Shown here in pieces: positions 11,216 through 23,397 of a stretch of 64,000 bases of DNA (position 1 is its first letter; each line of letters starts with the position of its first letter). The stretch covers positions 36,245,511 to 36,309,510 of the forward strand of contig NC_056000.1 in assembly GCF_018446385.1 (NCBI RefSeq), read 5' to 3'. Both the position numbers and the translations under genes were made by a program. The notes beneath the pieces are model-generated. The model saw nothing but the letters and a program-made list of their open reading frames with translations. It made no database searches and was not told the origin of the DNA. This stretch comes from Zingiber officinale. Its lineage: Eukaryota; Streptophyta; Magnoliopsida; Zingiberales; Zingiberaceae.

Positions 11216-11713
11216 CTAGTTATAATCAATTTGGATCCTTCCGGCATCAGGATTAGCAATCATCGCAAAAGCTTCCTGAGAGAGGTCCATGGTGACACCT
11301 CTACTTGCGCATCCTGGGCAATAGTCAACGATAGTGACAGTGACGCTGCCACCCCTGCAAGGGTTTGGAACATCATTGGTCCCACCGGTGCAGCTCACCG
11401 TGTAACTCCTCCCGCAAGCCCCGCGGTTATCCCATATAGAATCGCCTGCTGCAGCTATTAGCACGCCTCTATCTTCGTTTCCAAAGCACGACGAGGCTAT
11501 ACAACCAATAAGACTTAATCGTATTAGTCGCAACTGCTCAATAAAATTAGGGTGATGGTCTCTCGAAAAATAATTAATTAATTAGGTTAAATGTACTCAA
11601 CGAATATAAGGAGGAGTGTAGAAGGTTGCAATTCCAGGCACCGCGGCAACGTATGAAACTAGGACAACCATCACCATGGCCGCCGCCGCCACTGAGCTCT
11701 TCACCGAAGCCAT
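11216..11713 (-). CDS. EG45/plant natriuretic peptide-like secreted protein, copy 1
   Basis: Two coding exons on the minus strand, 11602-11713 and 11216-11496, separated by a 105-base GT-AG intron (TATATTC|GTTGAG .. TATAG|CCTCG), give about 130 residues. The N terminus (MASVKSS, then a hydrophobic run ending VAAVPG) is a signal peptide. The mature part starts ATFYTPPYI and has six cysteines in the family pattern (SSCFG, ACG, SCTGG, NPC, DYCPGC). This is the double-psi beta-barrel (barwin/expansin-like) fold of plant natriuretic peptides and EG45-domain proteins, which act in the apoplast in water/ion balance and defence. It lacks the expansin wall-binding domain. It ends ..IDYN at a TAG, two residues shorter than its paralogues. 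A TATA box precedes it at 11751-11757. Confidence 0.85.
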
Positions 11714-11750
11714 TTTCTCCTGTGCTCTTGATGGAGATGATGGAAGTCAT

Positions 11751-11757
11751 ATTTATA
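11751..11757 (-). promoter_or_regulatory. TATA box of EG45 gene 1
   Basis: TATAAAT on the minus strand in the context GCCTATAAAT, 38 bases upstream of the ATG. The same GCCTATAAAT or GTATAAAT context lies upstream of the other two copies. Confidence 0.6.
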
Positions 11758-11929
11758 GGCAAAGGAGTTGGAAAAATATAACCAAAAGGGGAAGAAATTT
11801 CTTCTGCTTCTCGTCTTGTTCCACTCCACAACACAAATCTCCAAAGTCTTGCCGGATCTTCTTGACTTTCCACATATTTCTCTCTTTTTCCTCTATTGTT
11901 TGTCTAATTGTGAAAGGAGCATCAAGAAG

Positions 11930-12066
11930 TCATGATTTAATAATAAGATATATGTCGGTTTTCTTAGTTTTTGTCATGAAAATTCCACGAGTATGCGTCT
12001 GATACTTTTCCTCTATTGCAAGTGTAATTAATTTTTCGGGAGTTTCCTTGACCGTTTAATTTGATT
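11930..12066. repeat. EG45 upstream block, first copy
   Basis: The passage 'aaaattccac..atgcgt..ttttcctctattgcaagtgtaattaa..ttgaccgt' matches the DNA upstream of EG45 copy 2 (24300-24400). It occurs again at 12810-12930, so the upstream block is present twice at copy 1, ~870 bases apart. Confidence 0.55.
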
Positions 12067-12740
12067 AGGTGATGCGGCTACGGAAATCCGATGTCGAGCT
12101 AGTTGCTGATGTGAAAGGTGAGATGAGGGGCCAAGTGGATTGCTGAGTCGAGCGCTAAGGTAGAGGCATCATCTAGAATATGCTCTAGAACTAAGGATTG
12201 CTGAGTCAAGCGCTAAGAGGCATCATCTAGAATATGCTCTAGAACTATAGTTAATAAATGAATATATCCATTTGTGTGTTTGTATTATTTTAAAGACAAT
12301 ATTAAATGGTTAGAATTTGACCAATCAAAATATATGTATGCATGGACATTTTAATTGTTTATCCATTTCTGGGCTAATCGTGATTTAGCAGCCCCCGAAT
12401 ATAGCCAAGATGATACTTGTGCGATAGATTGTCATACGAGAGATGGTTCAGTCACCTAACGAGATGGTTCAGTCATCAGAATTTACTATTTTCATTTTGA
12501 TATAGGATTGACGATGCGAAAACATTTAGATAAGTGAATCATTTTTTGCCATGTGATTTAATTGTAGCAGCTTTAGTCGTTCAACCATTACTAGCCAAAG
12601 GTGGGGATCGTGCAGGGACCAATGCTCAGTTCATGGGCCACACCATCTTGGGACCGTTACCGAGTAATGAACTCAGAGAAACAAGTTACGTATGGATCTC
12701 GAGGTGGAAAAGGATGGCGTTATGCGTACATGATTTAATT
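12067..12740. other. Insertion-like segment with a 55-base direct repeat
   Basis: Separates the two upstream blocks of EG45 copy 1. It contains a direct repeat of about 55 bases (12138-12190 and 12196-12246, 'gattgctgagtc..agcgctaag..aggcatcatctagaatatgctctagaacta'). No coding frame with a known domain is seen. Confidence 0.45.
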
Positions 12741-12990
12741 AGTAAAATGCTTTTGAATTATTTTTGTGAGATTTTAGCATAGGAAAGTCAATTTTTATTT
12801 GTTTTCAATCATCGCCAAAATTCCACACTTCTGGCGTCTAGTAGTTTTTTTTTCTCTATTACAAGTATAATTAAATTATTTAGGGTTTATTGACCTTGAC
12901 CGTCTTAGCCGATGAGGAAGAGAAGTATGATTCAATTAAAGTAAATTAGGGTTATTTAATTAAAGTGTGAATCTATTGCAGGATCAACCA
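12741..12990. repeat. EG45 upstream block, second copy
   Basis: Matches 24230-24620 upstream of copy 2 closely, including 'gagattttagcata..aaagtc', 'ttccacact', 'ctctatt/cacaagtata' and 'gagg..gaagagaagtatga'. Its extent shows that the duplicated unit carrying these genes is longer than the genes themselves. Confidence 0.6.
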
Positions 12991-13549
12991 CTAAAAAAAT
13001 TCTCCGGTGCAATAATTTTTTAAAATTATTTCTTTATTTAATGATATTAGAAATTGGTATAAATTCTCCTATGCAATCTTCACGAGGTCATACTAGTAGT
13101 TTGATTAGAATTCCTATAAAAAAAGATATGAAAGTAAAGAAATGAACAATGTATATGGACATTAACTATGCATTATAAAAAAACTAAAACATAGATTCTT
13201 CCCCAAAAGCCAACTTCTCTCTTCATTCACTTACACTCTCTCTCTCTCAACTCCCTCTCACTTCCTCTCTCTCATCCTCTTAAGCTTGTTCGTGACCAAC
13301 TTAACCTTCGATTGTCTAGATTACTTACTTTGTAAAATTTATAATAGTTAATCAACAGTCTTGTGGATCGATATTTTTATTACTTGACAATATTTCGTGT
13401 ACTTATGGATTGACAACACCTTCCCCTCAAACCTCCCCTTCTCGTCAGCCCGCAGGATAATCGTTATCTTACTCAGCGTCAATCGGTATCAAAGCTAGTA
13501 GTGTCCAATTGAGGAAGTAGAATGTCAAATCTAACGAAAGATCATCGTG
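12991..13549. other. Possible gypsy 5' LTR end and primer site
   Basis: A pyrimidine-rich tract with CT repeats (13210-13290) is followed by text ending CAATCGGTATCAAAGCTAG near 13478-13497, which resembles a tRNA-type primer site one change from TGGTATCAAAGC. The gag remnant follows. The LTR start could not be fixed. Confidence 0.35.
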
Positions 13550-14400
13550 GTCGTTGTTGCAGTCACAACAATAGGCATATTTCGATTGAGGAAGCTGAGC
13601 ACCGTGAAAGATGGTTAAGTATTGAGGATTGAAGATTTATAGAAGCAAGTCACAAATTTAACCCAATATATAGTGGCAGCGACACAAAATCTTAAAAATC
13701 ATGAGGTACATAGTCGAGAGGATCGACATGTAAACCTCGGGTTTCGAGTAGATCTATCCGAATTTTCTAGTACATTTTAGACAGAGAATTTTATTGATTA
13801 GATCAATAAAGTGAAGTGATTGCTCGACTATAAGGAAGTTCCAGATTGGATGAAGGTGAAGTTGATTACCATCAGACTCAAGGGTCTAGCATTGATATGG
13901 TGGGAGCACTTGCGGTGCTCACAAGACCGACAGAGTAAAACCAAGATCAAGAATTGGGAGAAGTTGAAAAAAAAATGAAAGATCACTTCCTTCCTTTTAG
14001 TTACACTCAAACTCCATTCAAAAGACGATCAGGTTTCGCTATGGAGGGTGATAGCTTCAGCGCCCAAGATGACATTAACAGATTCAAAGATAATTTAGAG
14101 GAAGAAGTTAACAAGGTACTTTATAATGAAGACCTTGAGACTTTAATCGTTCGTTAAGAATTTGACCTAGAAAAAGTTGATAAACCTGACACTGAGAATT
14201 CCCCCAATGGAAATACCGTTGGTGGAAGAGAAGAGAAATTAAAGAAGCTTCATCCTTGGGTTATGTTCAAGACTAGGAAAAAAGAAGTTAAAATATTGCT
14301 CGCAAAGAATAGTTTAGTTATTTATGAAGAAATTACAATTTTTGCTTCTGTAGAATCTGCACAAGCTGCATGAGATACCATCTTTTCATATATTTGCAAG
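13550..14400 (+). pseudogene. Decayed Ty3/gypsy gag
   Basis: Between about 13720 and 14010 the plus strand encodes pieces of the retrotransposon gag domain (PF03732 type): DYKEVPDWMKVKLITIRLKG, then LIWWEHLR, then a KTKIKNWEKLKKKMKDHFLP segment. Spacing and the W-W and F-L-P landmarks are those of gypsy gag. Stops interrupt the frame before and after, and the next recognisable block (LEEEVNKVLYNEDLETLIVR, 14095-14155) is displaced. Gag is the structural protein that packages element RNA; this copy is inactive. Confidence 0.65.
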
Positions 14401-14413
14401 GTGAGAATGCTGG

Positions 14414-15707
14414 TGTAGAAAAGCATCAAATCGAATCTAAGTTTTGATTATGACAAAGGGTTCAAAGTTAATCTTTCTTGTGATCTAACAAGTTGAACTA
14501 AGTATGTAGGAAAGTCCTAGTTGTGGTTAGGCAACGAAATCCTGGTTCAGAGGAATATAATGAGTAAAGTCTTGGCAGGTTGAGAACATCATGTGAAATT
14601 CTAGGATCACAGATTCTAGGTGGAAGTCCTAGGGGTCGCGGACACCGGGTGGAAGACTGCGTGGAGCGGACATCTAGCATAAATTCCTGAAGTCTCGGAC
14701 GCTAAGCAAAAGTCCAGTCGATCTGGAGGATCGGTCTGGCAAAAGATAAACTCTCCTGAGAGCAGTAAGTGAGGACGTGCTCCCGGAAGAGGGAATAGTA
14801 GGCGTCGGTCCGACCTAAAGTTTCAGTGAAACTCAAAGTCAGGATCGGACAGTCCGAAAGATGTCAAATCTTATCATTCTTTACACGTTATTTATCTTTT
14901 ATTCTAACTTTATTTTGTAGGAATACTAACACTTTGCAGGTAATTAGAATTTAGGCTTATTTGGTTGACTGAGTGTCTGAATCGGTTGATCGAACCCCAA
15001 GCAAACAGATCAGATTCTAGCTCATGGTAAAAGTTTTGCCCAAGGGATCGGTTGACTGAACCTTGGGTTCAGTCGGCTAAATGATGGATAAACTTTTGAC
15101 CGGGTTGATCGGACCAGATAAGTAAAAGAGCGTCAAGGGCTCAGTCGGCCAAACGGTAGGATCAGTCGACCAAATGAAGATCTTACCCGGAGCAAAGTAT
15201 CTAGACAGAAAGTCGGGTGGAGTCAACCGATCAATGTCAAGTCAAACACTGATCCCGAGATCAGTGGATCTGGATCACGTCCAACTTGGCTATAAAAAGG
15301 GATTCGACCAACAGCTTTGAGACAATTCATTCAGAATAACTTCAGCTCTTGTGTGCACTACGAAAACAATTCGACAATGCCCAAACATTGTTTCGACGAT
15401 GATCACGCCAAAAGATCAAATTCTCCAAGTCGTCAGTAATAAGTTTCTTTTTATGCAATACTTGTATGCTTCAATTTTATAATCTAAACTTGTAAATATT
15501 TTTTGATACTATAAGGGTTGTCCAACAAAAGCGATCAACAATCACGGGCCTTAGAGTTGAAGTCATCACAGACTCCGAACCAAGTAAATCCTTGGTATCC
15601 TTGTTCTTTGTTTCTTACTTTCTATTGCCAATTCTGTATTTTGCGAAAAATGAACGTGAAAGTCACGAGCACTATTCACCCCCTCCCCCAGCGCTTTTGA
15701 TCCTACA
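14414..15707 (+). repeat. Solo-like LTR, family C
   Basis: The segment begins TGTAGAAAAGC and ends GATCCTACA, giving matched TGTAG..CTACA ends. It contains GGTTGACTGA/AGTCGGC repeats (14950-15190), a TATA box CTATAAAAAGG near 15290, and the usual CCCCCTCCCCC run before the 3' end. No primer site or polypurine tract borders it and flanking 5-mers do not match, so it is a solo LTR or one with rearranged flanks. Confidence 0.55.
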
Positions 15708-17090
15708 AAGAACACTGTACAAATTGATGAATTGGCTAGTAGTTGAGGCGTCAAGGATTTTGTTGACATAGAGAGATGGCAGCTGCATGCAATAGATAAC
15801 TAATTCAAGGAGATAGAACCTCAAAAAGTGCATATCGGCGGAGGAGCAGTGAAGAATTCATGATTTACGGAGAAGATCCGACGTGCTCTCGATTTATGCT
15901 TGCTTGCTTCCTCTTAAAGCCACCACTAAGCTTGATTAAGCTCGACACGCACTTCCGACGCTGTTCGCATCATCAATGCTTCCTCACCGGCTTCATCTTA
16001 CTTTCACATTATCGTCTTGATTTCAAATCTTCAAAAGATAGAGTACTTGAAGCACTTCAATCTCTAACCATGGATTCAATTTTGATTGCAGTGAAAGAGG
16101 AGTGATCCTGTATGAAAACGAAGATGATGGTAAACTGAGGATGTGGCTTGAAGGTTGACAAAGTGAAGACTCCTTGCAGTCCTACAAAACAAAAGCGTCA
16201 GTGTTAAGCCGGGAAGAGGTTACTGGCGTTAGCCCTCTAACGCTCAAGTTAGTCTCCGATGATGTAGAAAAGTGGAGAATTGTAACTAAAGCGTGTAGAA
16301 AATGAAGTTGTGTATACCTTTGTCTGTAGATGGGAACCTCCTTTTATAGTGTCACTATAGTGTTCATGCACGCATCTCAAAGCATAGACATATTTTTCTA
16401 TGCATCCTAGGAAAAGATAGGTAAAAAATGTCCCTAACATCATTTCTTAAGCATACATGCAACTCTCTGATGTGATAGCCTGGAAACTCTTAAAGTATAA
16501 TTTCCTTGTTGGATATGCTCTGCTATCAGCGACACAAACTCCCAAAATGATATGACAAGATAGCTAGTGGCCCACACATGGCCGACCAACCGTTGCTCGG
16601 CCAAGTGGTCCCATCCGGGACGTACTGAACAGAGCTATTGCCCTGCTTTCTGTTTGGTCGTATTATTATCAAAGGGTTGCCCTTTGTCCGATCGGACATG
16701 CCTCCTGCTCGGGAGTAGTGGTTTGGAGGAGTTGTTGCTTGACTATTAGCCTTAATCGCGGGTTTTCCCAAAGTGACTGTTCAGACACGATTTGGGCCGA
16801 CCAGGTGGTCACGCTCGACCGGACAGATGATGTCGCTGCTCGGCTTAATTGGTTTGCTTCATGGATCTAGGCCTTTGACTATTCTGACTTTGACCTCTAC
16901 GTCTACTACTTTTCTTCTACTTTAACCCACTGGTGGAGCTCCCTTCATCACTGCATCACAAACCTTTCCCTCAAGTCTAGTCGAAGGAGACTGCAAGTTT
17001 GACTGACTGGACATTTAATGTAGCCTATCATTCTTTCTTCCCAACTGGCTGTGCTTGGACTCAGAGCTGTCGTTTGGCTATGATGCCTAC
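15708..17090 (-). mobile_element. Putative minus-strand LTR region of a Tat-like element
   Basis: Position and composition suggest the LTR of the element whose antisense-type ORF lies at 17999-20295: minus-strand TATA-like CTATAAAAGGAGG at ~16337-16349, and GC-rich 'ggccga..gctcgg' motifs from 16570 on, typical of Tat-group LTRs. No matching second LTR was found on the other side, so boundaries and identity are weakly supported. No gene is seen. Confidence 0.3.
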
Positions 17091-17094
17091 TGCT

Positions 17095-17500
17095 CCAATG
17101 TTTATAGCCATTGTTCGGCTTCGATATTCTTTGACTCAAGGGTTTATAGCCATCATTCAACTTCTATGTTCTCTGACTTAAGGATTTATAGTCGTCGTTT
17201 AGCTTTAGACGTTCTTTGGCTTAAGGGTTTATAGTCGTTATTCGGCTTCGATGTTCTCTGACTCAGAGATTTATAGTCGCCGTTTGGCTTTCGACATTCT
17301 CTAATTCAAGGGTTTATAGCTGTCATTTGGCTTTCGACGACTCAAGGATTTATAGTCGTCGTTCAGTTTCGATGTTCTCTGTCTCAAGAGTTTATAGCCA
17401 TCATTCGGCTTTCGAAATTCTCTAACTCAAGGGTTTATAGCTGTCATTCGAATTTCGATGTTTTCTTACTCAAGAGTTTATAGCTGTCGTTCGGCTTAAT
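17095..17500. repeat. ~43-bp tandem array, about 10 units
   Basis: The motif (G)GTTTATAGCCGTCGTTCGGC followed by 'ttcgatgttctctgactcaa' repeats at 17100, 17142, 17184, 17227, 17269, 17313, 17348, 17391, 17435 and 17477. Units differ by point changes and one shortening. Tat-group elements often carry such arrays near the antisense ORF. Confidence 0.75.
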
Positions 17501-17998
17501 TGTGCACAACCCTTAGCCAATTTTCTAGCTCCTTGTTGATCTATGCTTTGAATGTAATGTCTTTTAATTGCCATTGACGCCACCCTAATTTCTCAAAATC
17601 ATTCAGATCTTCACCCATTAGTGCAAAGCACGCTTGGCCATGCCCTGTAATCATGCTCCCTTTCTCATCACTAATGTCACTTGTAACTGAATGCCATGTG
17701 TCACCTTTGCATGTCGTTGCATGAGTGATGTGATAGATGATTGTTTGGATTTGATGTGACAGTAACCTTTTCGAATTCAATGGTCGTGATGAATCCTCGC
17801 TTTCCAAAGCTCTCGATCGGACGGCTCCAAGCAGCCATCCTCAATGTTTTTAAGCCCCTAGCTTTTTCTTTTACCCAATCGTCTTCCTTACATTCACTGT
17901 CATCTTCTCTTCTTCGTTCACAACCTTTGCCAATGATTTTCTTTATAGTAAGCTCTTTCTCTCTTTGAATCCTTGCTCTCCCTCCTTTTCTTTGCTTC
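17501..17998. other. Leader of the antisense-type ORF, no separate gene
   Basis: About 500 bases between the 43-bp array and the ORF start. The stretch 17720-17990 is pyrimidine-rich. Both strands have short open frames without domains. By analogy with 36772-37380 in the better-preserved element, it is the promoter or leader of that ORF. Confidence 0.35.
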
Positions 17999-20295
17999 AT
18001 GGCTAAATTTCCTCATCCTCCCCTAGTCATCCCTAGGCTCTTGTACACCTCCACCAAGTCTAAGTTTAATGGCGATGAGGTTGACCAGATACAACTGACC
18101 TAATGTTTCCCCAAGAGTTATAAGATTGTCATTCTATCTTCCTACGATCGCCCTCATATGTCTCCAAATGGTTTTCTGCCCTTATTTAAAGACCAATTTT
18201 TAGCTGACCTGAGCTTTCCCATTCACCCCTTTTTCTCCTAAGTTTTTAGATATTTTCATATTTCTCTGTATCATTTAATGGCAAACTCTTTCAAATTACT
18301 GTGTGGGTAGTCATACTGTTCCATCTACATGGGATTCCCTTAGTACGTCATGTGTTTTATTACTTTTACTACCCTAAGTTATCTGAGTTGGGTACCTTTA
18401 TGTTTCAAGCCCGAATAGGCATCGTTTACTTCAATAAAATGTCTTCCTCAAATAAGCATTGGAGGGAGCATTACTTCTACGTCCGTCTCCCCATCCGGCC
18501 CGACTTCCTTACCGACTAGCAGATAGAGTTGGCGAAGTCTCCTCCAGTTGGCTGATATTGAAGCCAATCGGACTACCTTCAAGTAGCCGCAAGCTTGGTT
18601 GGTTAGAAATATCACATGCACTGGCTATTATTGGAGGGAGTCCTATATGTGTTTAGGCTAAGCCCTCTCCAAACACAGCTGCCCCTCCCCCTAGGTTTGC
18701 CCTTTTTCTTCCTGACGTCTTTGAATTTAATTGATTTCTCATCCTTTTTACAGCTCAAATCATGCTAAGGGCATGGCTAAGTAGTAAGAGCAAGCTTGTC
18801 GATGCGGAGATCAATGGCAAAGGCGTCGCCGAGCTAGAGAGTCGGGGTCTGTTGCTAGTTGAGCACTTGGAAGAGCCAACCAGCAAAGTTAGGGGAAGCA
18901 GGGTGGTGTCTAGCGACGCAGCAGCCCACCCCCCCCTCCCCAAACAAAAATAATCCATGGTGTTGATCTCTTTGCCTTCGAAGTCGGCCACTTCTGGTGA
19001 GCTACTTATCCAATGCCACGAGAAGCTTCAGGTGGAGACTTCTTCCCGCTTGGTAACTTCAGCCCTACAGCCCTCTATTCCTTCAACATCCCAGCATCCA
19101 TCCCAGTGGGGCAAAACTTCATCTTCAGCAATCCTTGAGAGGGAAGCTTCCTTACCTACCCCTCCATCCTTCGATCAGACACCTTCATTGTCCGCGTTAT
19201 CGGCCGAGATGATATGTACATCGCCTGTTGCCTTCTTGCCGCCTCCACCCACCAACTCTGCTAGCCAGGTATCCATAATTCACTCCTTCCCCTATCCAAG
19301 TCCAAGGGCCCGACCACTTCAGAGCCATCAGACCCGAGCGGCCAACGAAGCATCAAGGCCATCCTTCGCTTGCCTACTGACGAGTGGCATCACTCAGACG
19401 GTGCCAAGTCATGCTCCCCGCGGCACCAAATAACCACCCAAGGTCCCCTTGCACAAACATAGGTAGATGCTAGGGCCAGAGCATACCATTCTGTCGAGGG
19501 ATCTCACTGGCGACTTTACTTAGAAATCCACTGGGGTAAATTTTAACTAAGTCTTTTCTCTCCATTCCCCAATCGAAACTAATTAGCTTTTCCATCTTGC
19601 AGTTCTAGGTAGAGAGTTTAGCTATCTGCCTGTGGCTAGTGTTTTTGAAACACGAAAACCAACAACTGCGAGCCCCATCCGACCAAGCATAAAGCTCGCG
19701 GGCTCGGGTTGAGTAGCTCACTGCGGAGATTACCAACTAAAGAAAGACTTGGAGTAACGTGAACAAGAACAAGAATCATGAGCACGCCCTCCAACTCAAT
19801 TGGCTAACCAAGCAGGGTCATAATTTTGAGTTGAAGATAAATTCTGCCAACGTCAAGAAGCTTCGAGCAATCAAAGACCTTGAAATCAAAAATAAAGAGG
19901 CTCGGGTCTTGACCCACAATCTTAAAGAGGCGGAAGCTACTTTGGTGGCCAAGCAGGTTAGTCGAATGGCAAAGCAGGCAACGAGCAAGCTCCAGCTTCG
20001 TGAGAAAGATGCTGAACTGTCTGCCCTTAAGGCTGAGTTGGAGGCGTCCAAGTCGGCTTTCGAAAAGTTCAAAGAGGAGGAACTCGGTATGTTAGAAGTA
20101 AATTATCTTCAATCTGATGCTTTCAATGAGATGTTTACTGACTGGACTCTCCGCCTCTTCAACTATGGCATCGACGTTACCCTTCGCCAGCTGAAAGATG
20201 ATGGCTACCTTTCTCTCGATCTCTCGAGCCACATTATAAAGAGGGAGCAGATCACCGAGTCACTTTTGGATGACATGCTCGATTACCTTGCTTAG
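17999..20295 (+). pseudogene. Gypsy-type 'putative transposase' (PF04195-like) plus coiled-coil ORF, decayed
   Basis: Homologous to the minus-strand ORF at 34766-36771. The start MAKFPHPPLV..LYTSTKSKF parallels that copy. The central domain is seen in pieces in two frames (18140-18290; 18301-18519 with VVILFHLHGIPLV, SELGTFMFQARIG, SSSNKHWREHYFYVRLP). A C-terminal coiled coil is open from ~19759 to 20295 (Lys/Glu/Leu-rich, ending LLDDMLDYLA). Stops and shifts separate the parts, and introns are likely between 18520 and 19760. In Tat-lineage retrotransposons this gene lies antisense to gag-pol and its function is unknown. Here it implies that the element points to the minus strand. Confidence 0.6.
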
Positions 20296-20439
20296 TTTTC
20301 TTTTCAATCTTCTCATCAACTTTTTGTATTTTCCATAAGCAACTTATAAAAATTTCTAAGTGTTAATCAATGTATGCCCATTCAAACCTTTAGAATTTTC
20401 TCTCTTCTACCATGTATACCTGGCTGAACGGCTCAAGAG

Positions 20440-21300
20440 TCTCGAGATGTGAGAATTAAGTTCACTGAAAATATTGCCGAGTGGCTCGTGAGTCTTTGAC
20501 GCTTAGGCTCGAGAGCAGGCTCGCTTATAACTCATCCGATCGGGTCGAGAGTCTTTTACACTTAGGTGTGAGAGTTTCGCTCACTTATAACATGGCCGAA
20601 TGGCTTGTGAGTTTTTGACACACCCAGTTTGAACCCCGCGGCTTATAATCTTGAGGTGCGAGAGTAAGCTCGCTTATAACTCGCCCAAACGAGTTAAGAG
20701 TCTTTGACACTTATATGCGAGGGCTTCTTTCGCTTATAACATGGTTGAGCTGCTCATGAATCTTTGACATGCCCAGTCTGAATCCCAGGACTTAGAATCT
20801 TGAGGCGTGAGAGCATACTCGCTTATAACTTTCCTCAGTGGGTTGAGAGTCTTTGACACTCAGGCGCGAGAGTTTCACTCACTTATAAAATGACCGAATG
20901 GCTTGTGAGTTTTTTGACACACCCAGTTTGAACCCCGTGACTTATAATCTTAAGGTGCGAGAGCAAGCTCGCTTATAACTCGCCCGAGTGAGTTGAGAGT
21001 CTTTGGCACTTAGACACGAGGGCTTCGCTCGCTTATAACAGGGTCGAGCTGCTCGTGAGTCTTTGACACGTCCAGTCTGAACTCTAGGAATTAGAATCTT
21101 GAGGCATGAGAGCATGCTCACTTATAACTCCCCAGAGTGAGTCGAGAGTCTTTGACACTTAAGCGTGAGGGCTTCACTCGCTTATAATACTGTCAAGCGG
21201 GTCATGAATCTTTGGCACGCACGATCTGAACCCCCTGGCTTATAATCTTGGCGTACGAGAGCAGGCTCGCTTATAACTCGCCCGAGCTGGTCGAGAATCT
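20440..21300. repeat. ~150-bp tandem array, six units
   Basis: The landmark GCGAGAGCAAGCTCGCTTATAA (with variants) recurs at about 20507, 20652, 20804, 20954, 21105 and 21245, a period close to 150. Each unit also has the 'gagtctttgacac' and 'cccagtctgaacccc' passages. It lies between the antisense-type ORF and the gag remnant, the same relative place as the arrays in the element at 31261-38076. Confidence 0.8.
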
Positions 21301-21744
21301 AGGGATATATGCAAACGAGCCGAGCTGAGCTTTGGGGTGTTCAAGCTTTGGGTTGTTCAAGCTTTGGGGTATTCAGCAAATGCTCAAGCAGACCTTTAAT
21401 TTGATAATTTCTATGTTGATGCTATTGTCGGTGCTCTTCAATCACCGGCTTCCTCTCTTCACACCACCCTTCCGCTCGTGGGTGACATTGTCCATCAAGA
21501 GAGCAGGATTCGCGGACGAATCTCGGCGAGGCTTCAGTTTGAGACTGTATCAATCTTTGATGTTGTGCGTTGCTTTTCAGTGATAAGAGCATAAAAGCGA
21601 GGTTCGCAGTCGAGGCTAGATGGGCCTCCCCCGTTCAACCTCCACATGTTGGACTGCATAGGTCCGGGGCTCTAGGTATTGCTGTGTTGTTCCCGCTTAG
21701 AGCCCTTTGGGTGATTGATGTGCATGGGCCGCTCGGTGCTACAG
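21301..21744. other. Spacer with short CAAGCTTTGGG repeats
   Basis: The first 60 bases repeat 'gttcaagctttgggg' three times. The rest has no recognisable gene and is probably internal to the Tat-like element. Confidence 0.35.
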
Positions 21745-22140
21745 GATAGCAATTGGCTCGGAGATCACTTCCTTCCTCTGAGCAACCTGGACTTTTTCGA
21801 CATTGATGCACTCAATAGCCTGCCCGAGCAGGTGATCGAAGTCTCTTGGAGGCCTCTAGATGGGTGACCGAAAGAACTCACCCTCTACAAGTCCTTAAGA
21901 GAAAGAGCTTATCAAGATCTCTAGTGTGGCTGATGGAACTTCTCACTTGGTTAAACCTTTTAATATAGGTCTACATTGATTCCTTGGGCCCTCGCTTGAC
22001 CGCAAGCAGGTTGATATTTGTCTTCTAATGGCAATGATTGCTCGTGAATTGTTGTAGGAACGCCGAGCGAAAATCTTTGAAGTTATTGATAGATCCGATC
22101 GACAGACTCTTGGACCACCTCTGCGCTGATCCAAAGAGCG
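21745..22140 (-). pseudogene. Gypsy gag remnant, minus strand
   Basis: The minus strand reads pieces of retrotransposon gag: AQRWSKSLSIGSINNFKDF, FLQQFTSNH, then after a stop NINLLAVKRGPKESM and YIKRFNQVR, then GLVEGEFFRSPI, DFDHLLGQA, CINVEKVQVAQRKE. Order and spacing are those of Tat-type gag, with several stops. With the array and plus-strand ORF to its left it completes the gag-array-antisense ORF order of a minus-oriented element that has lost pol. Confidence 0.6.
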
Positions 22141-23397
22141 TGGTGAGGAATACCTGTTTAGGATTTTTAAGATGGTGAGTCTGTTAATAATTTTTCCTAT
22201 CTTCTAAAATTTCTTTTATTTCTTTACAAGTTAGGAATCATACTCCATATATTAGGATTTTTTTCCCTTTATTTGGGTTTTAGAGTTGCATCTATATAAA
22301 CATATATTTAGTTGTTTGAGGATTGATTTACGGGTTATAAAATAATATTTTCTTTTTGGGAAAATATAAAGGACAATGATTATTTCTTCTTGTCTTCTCC
22401 TCAAACCCTCTTTTTCATCTGTCCACAGGATAATTACTATTTTATTCAAAATCACAAAATGTTGCTTCATTTCCAAACCAACTAGAGGCAATTTCAAGAA
22501 ACAAAAAAAGCGTTCAAAATGAGATTTGTGTAAAGTTGTTTAATTTCCATTCATTTGTATTTGTATTTGTATTTCGTATTCTTGTTGTATTGTTATAAAA
22601 TTAATTACAAGAGGCTTATTCGCCTTCGAAAAAGAGAAGGATAGTGATGATGATTTACTAAGATTAGGCTTTGGGCGTAGTCGCCTTGAGACGCAGTGGC
22701 ATTCACCTATTTTTATTGACAGAATCGACCTTACATCCATTCATGTCTTTAGCTATTTTGATTGATGATGTCGGCCTTTATGTTGTTCGCAATAGGCTTA
22801 GTAAGATAGTTATGGGGTGTTTGACTTGATACTTCTTATCATTGCCCCTATGCATGCATGCTATAAAATTGCTTCGTGTCGTTCTAATTACGATTGGTGC
22901 GCGTGCAAGTGAAAAATGATATGGTGATCAACCGAGTGAAACTTAATCAAGATGTTTAACTACTTGCTACTATATATCAATCAAGCGTTACTCTATTTAG
23001 TTAAGAGATTCGAGCATGAGTTAGTAACGCTTCGATGCACGACGCAAATGCCAAAATAATTAATAAAATGATGAATGACAAAAATAAGAATAGGATTACG
23101 AGTTGAGGTGTTAATCATTTTAGTCTGTCATTTGCTAAAAAAATGTCTCTAATTTAAAAAACCTTCTTGCCGATATTTTATTTATTATTTAATGATTATA
23201 CTCCATTAGTTTAGTTCTAATGGACGGACATAATTTTATTGATCGACCTTCACAAACAAAGGTCACATATTCTTGTAACTATAAATATTACATATATTTA
23301 TTAAGAGTTTGAAGTCCTCGTGCTTCCTTATTCTTCGCTTGGATATCCAATTCCTTATTCATTAGCTATAGTACTCTTTTAGTCATTTCATCTCTTC
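22141..23397. other. No gene; downstream flank of EG45 gene 2 at the right end
   Basis: AT-rich. The passage 22390-22450 ('cctcaaaccctc..tccacaggataatta') resembles 13425-13465. From ~23200 the text parallels the downstream flank of EG45 copy 1 (10950-11120), so it is part of the duplicated unit. Confidence 0.4.
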
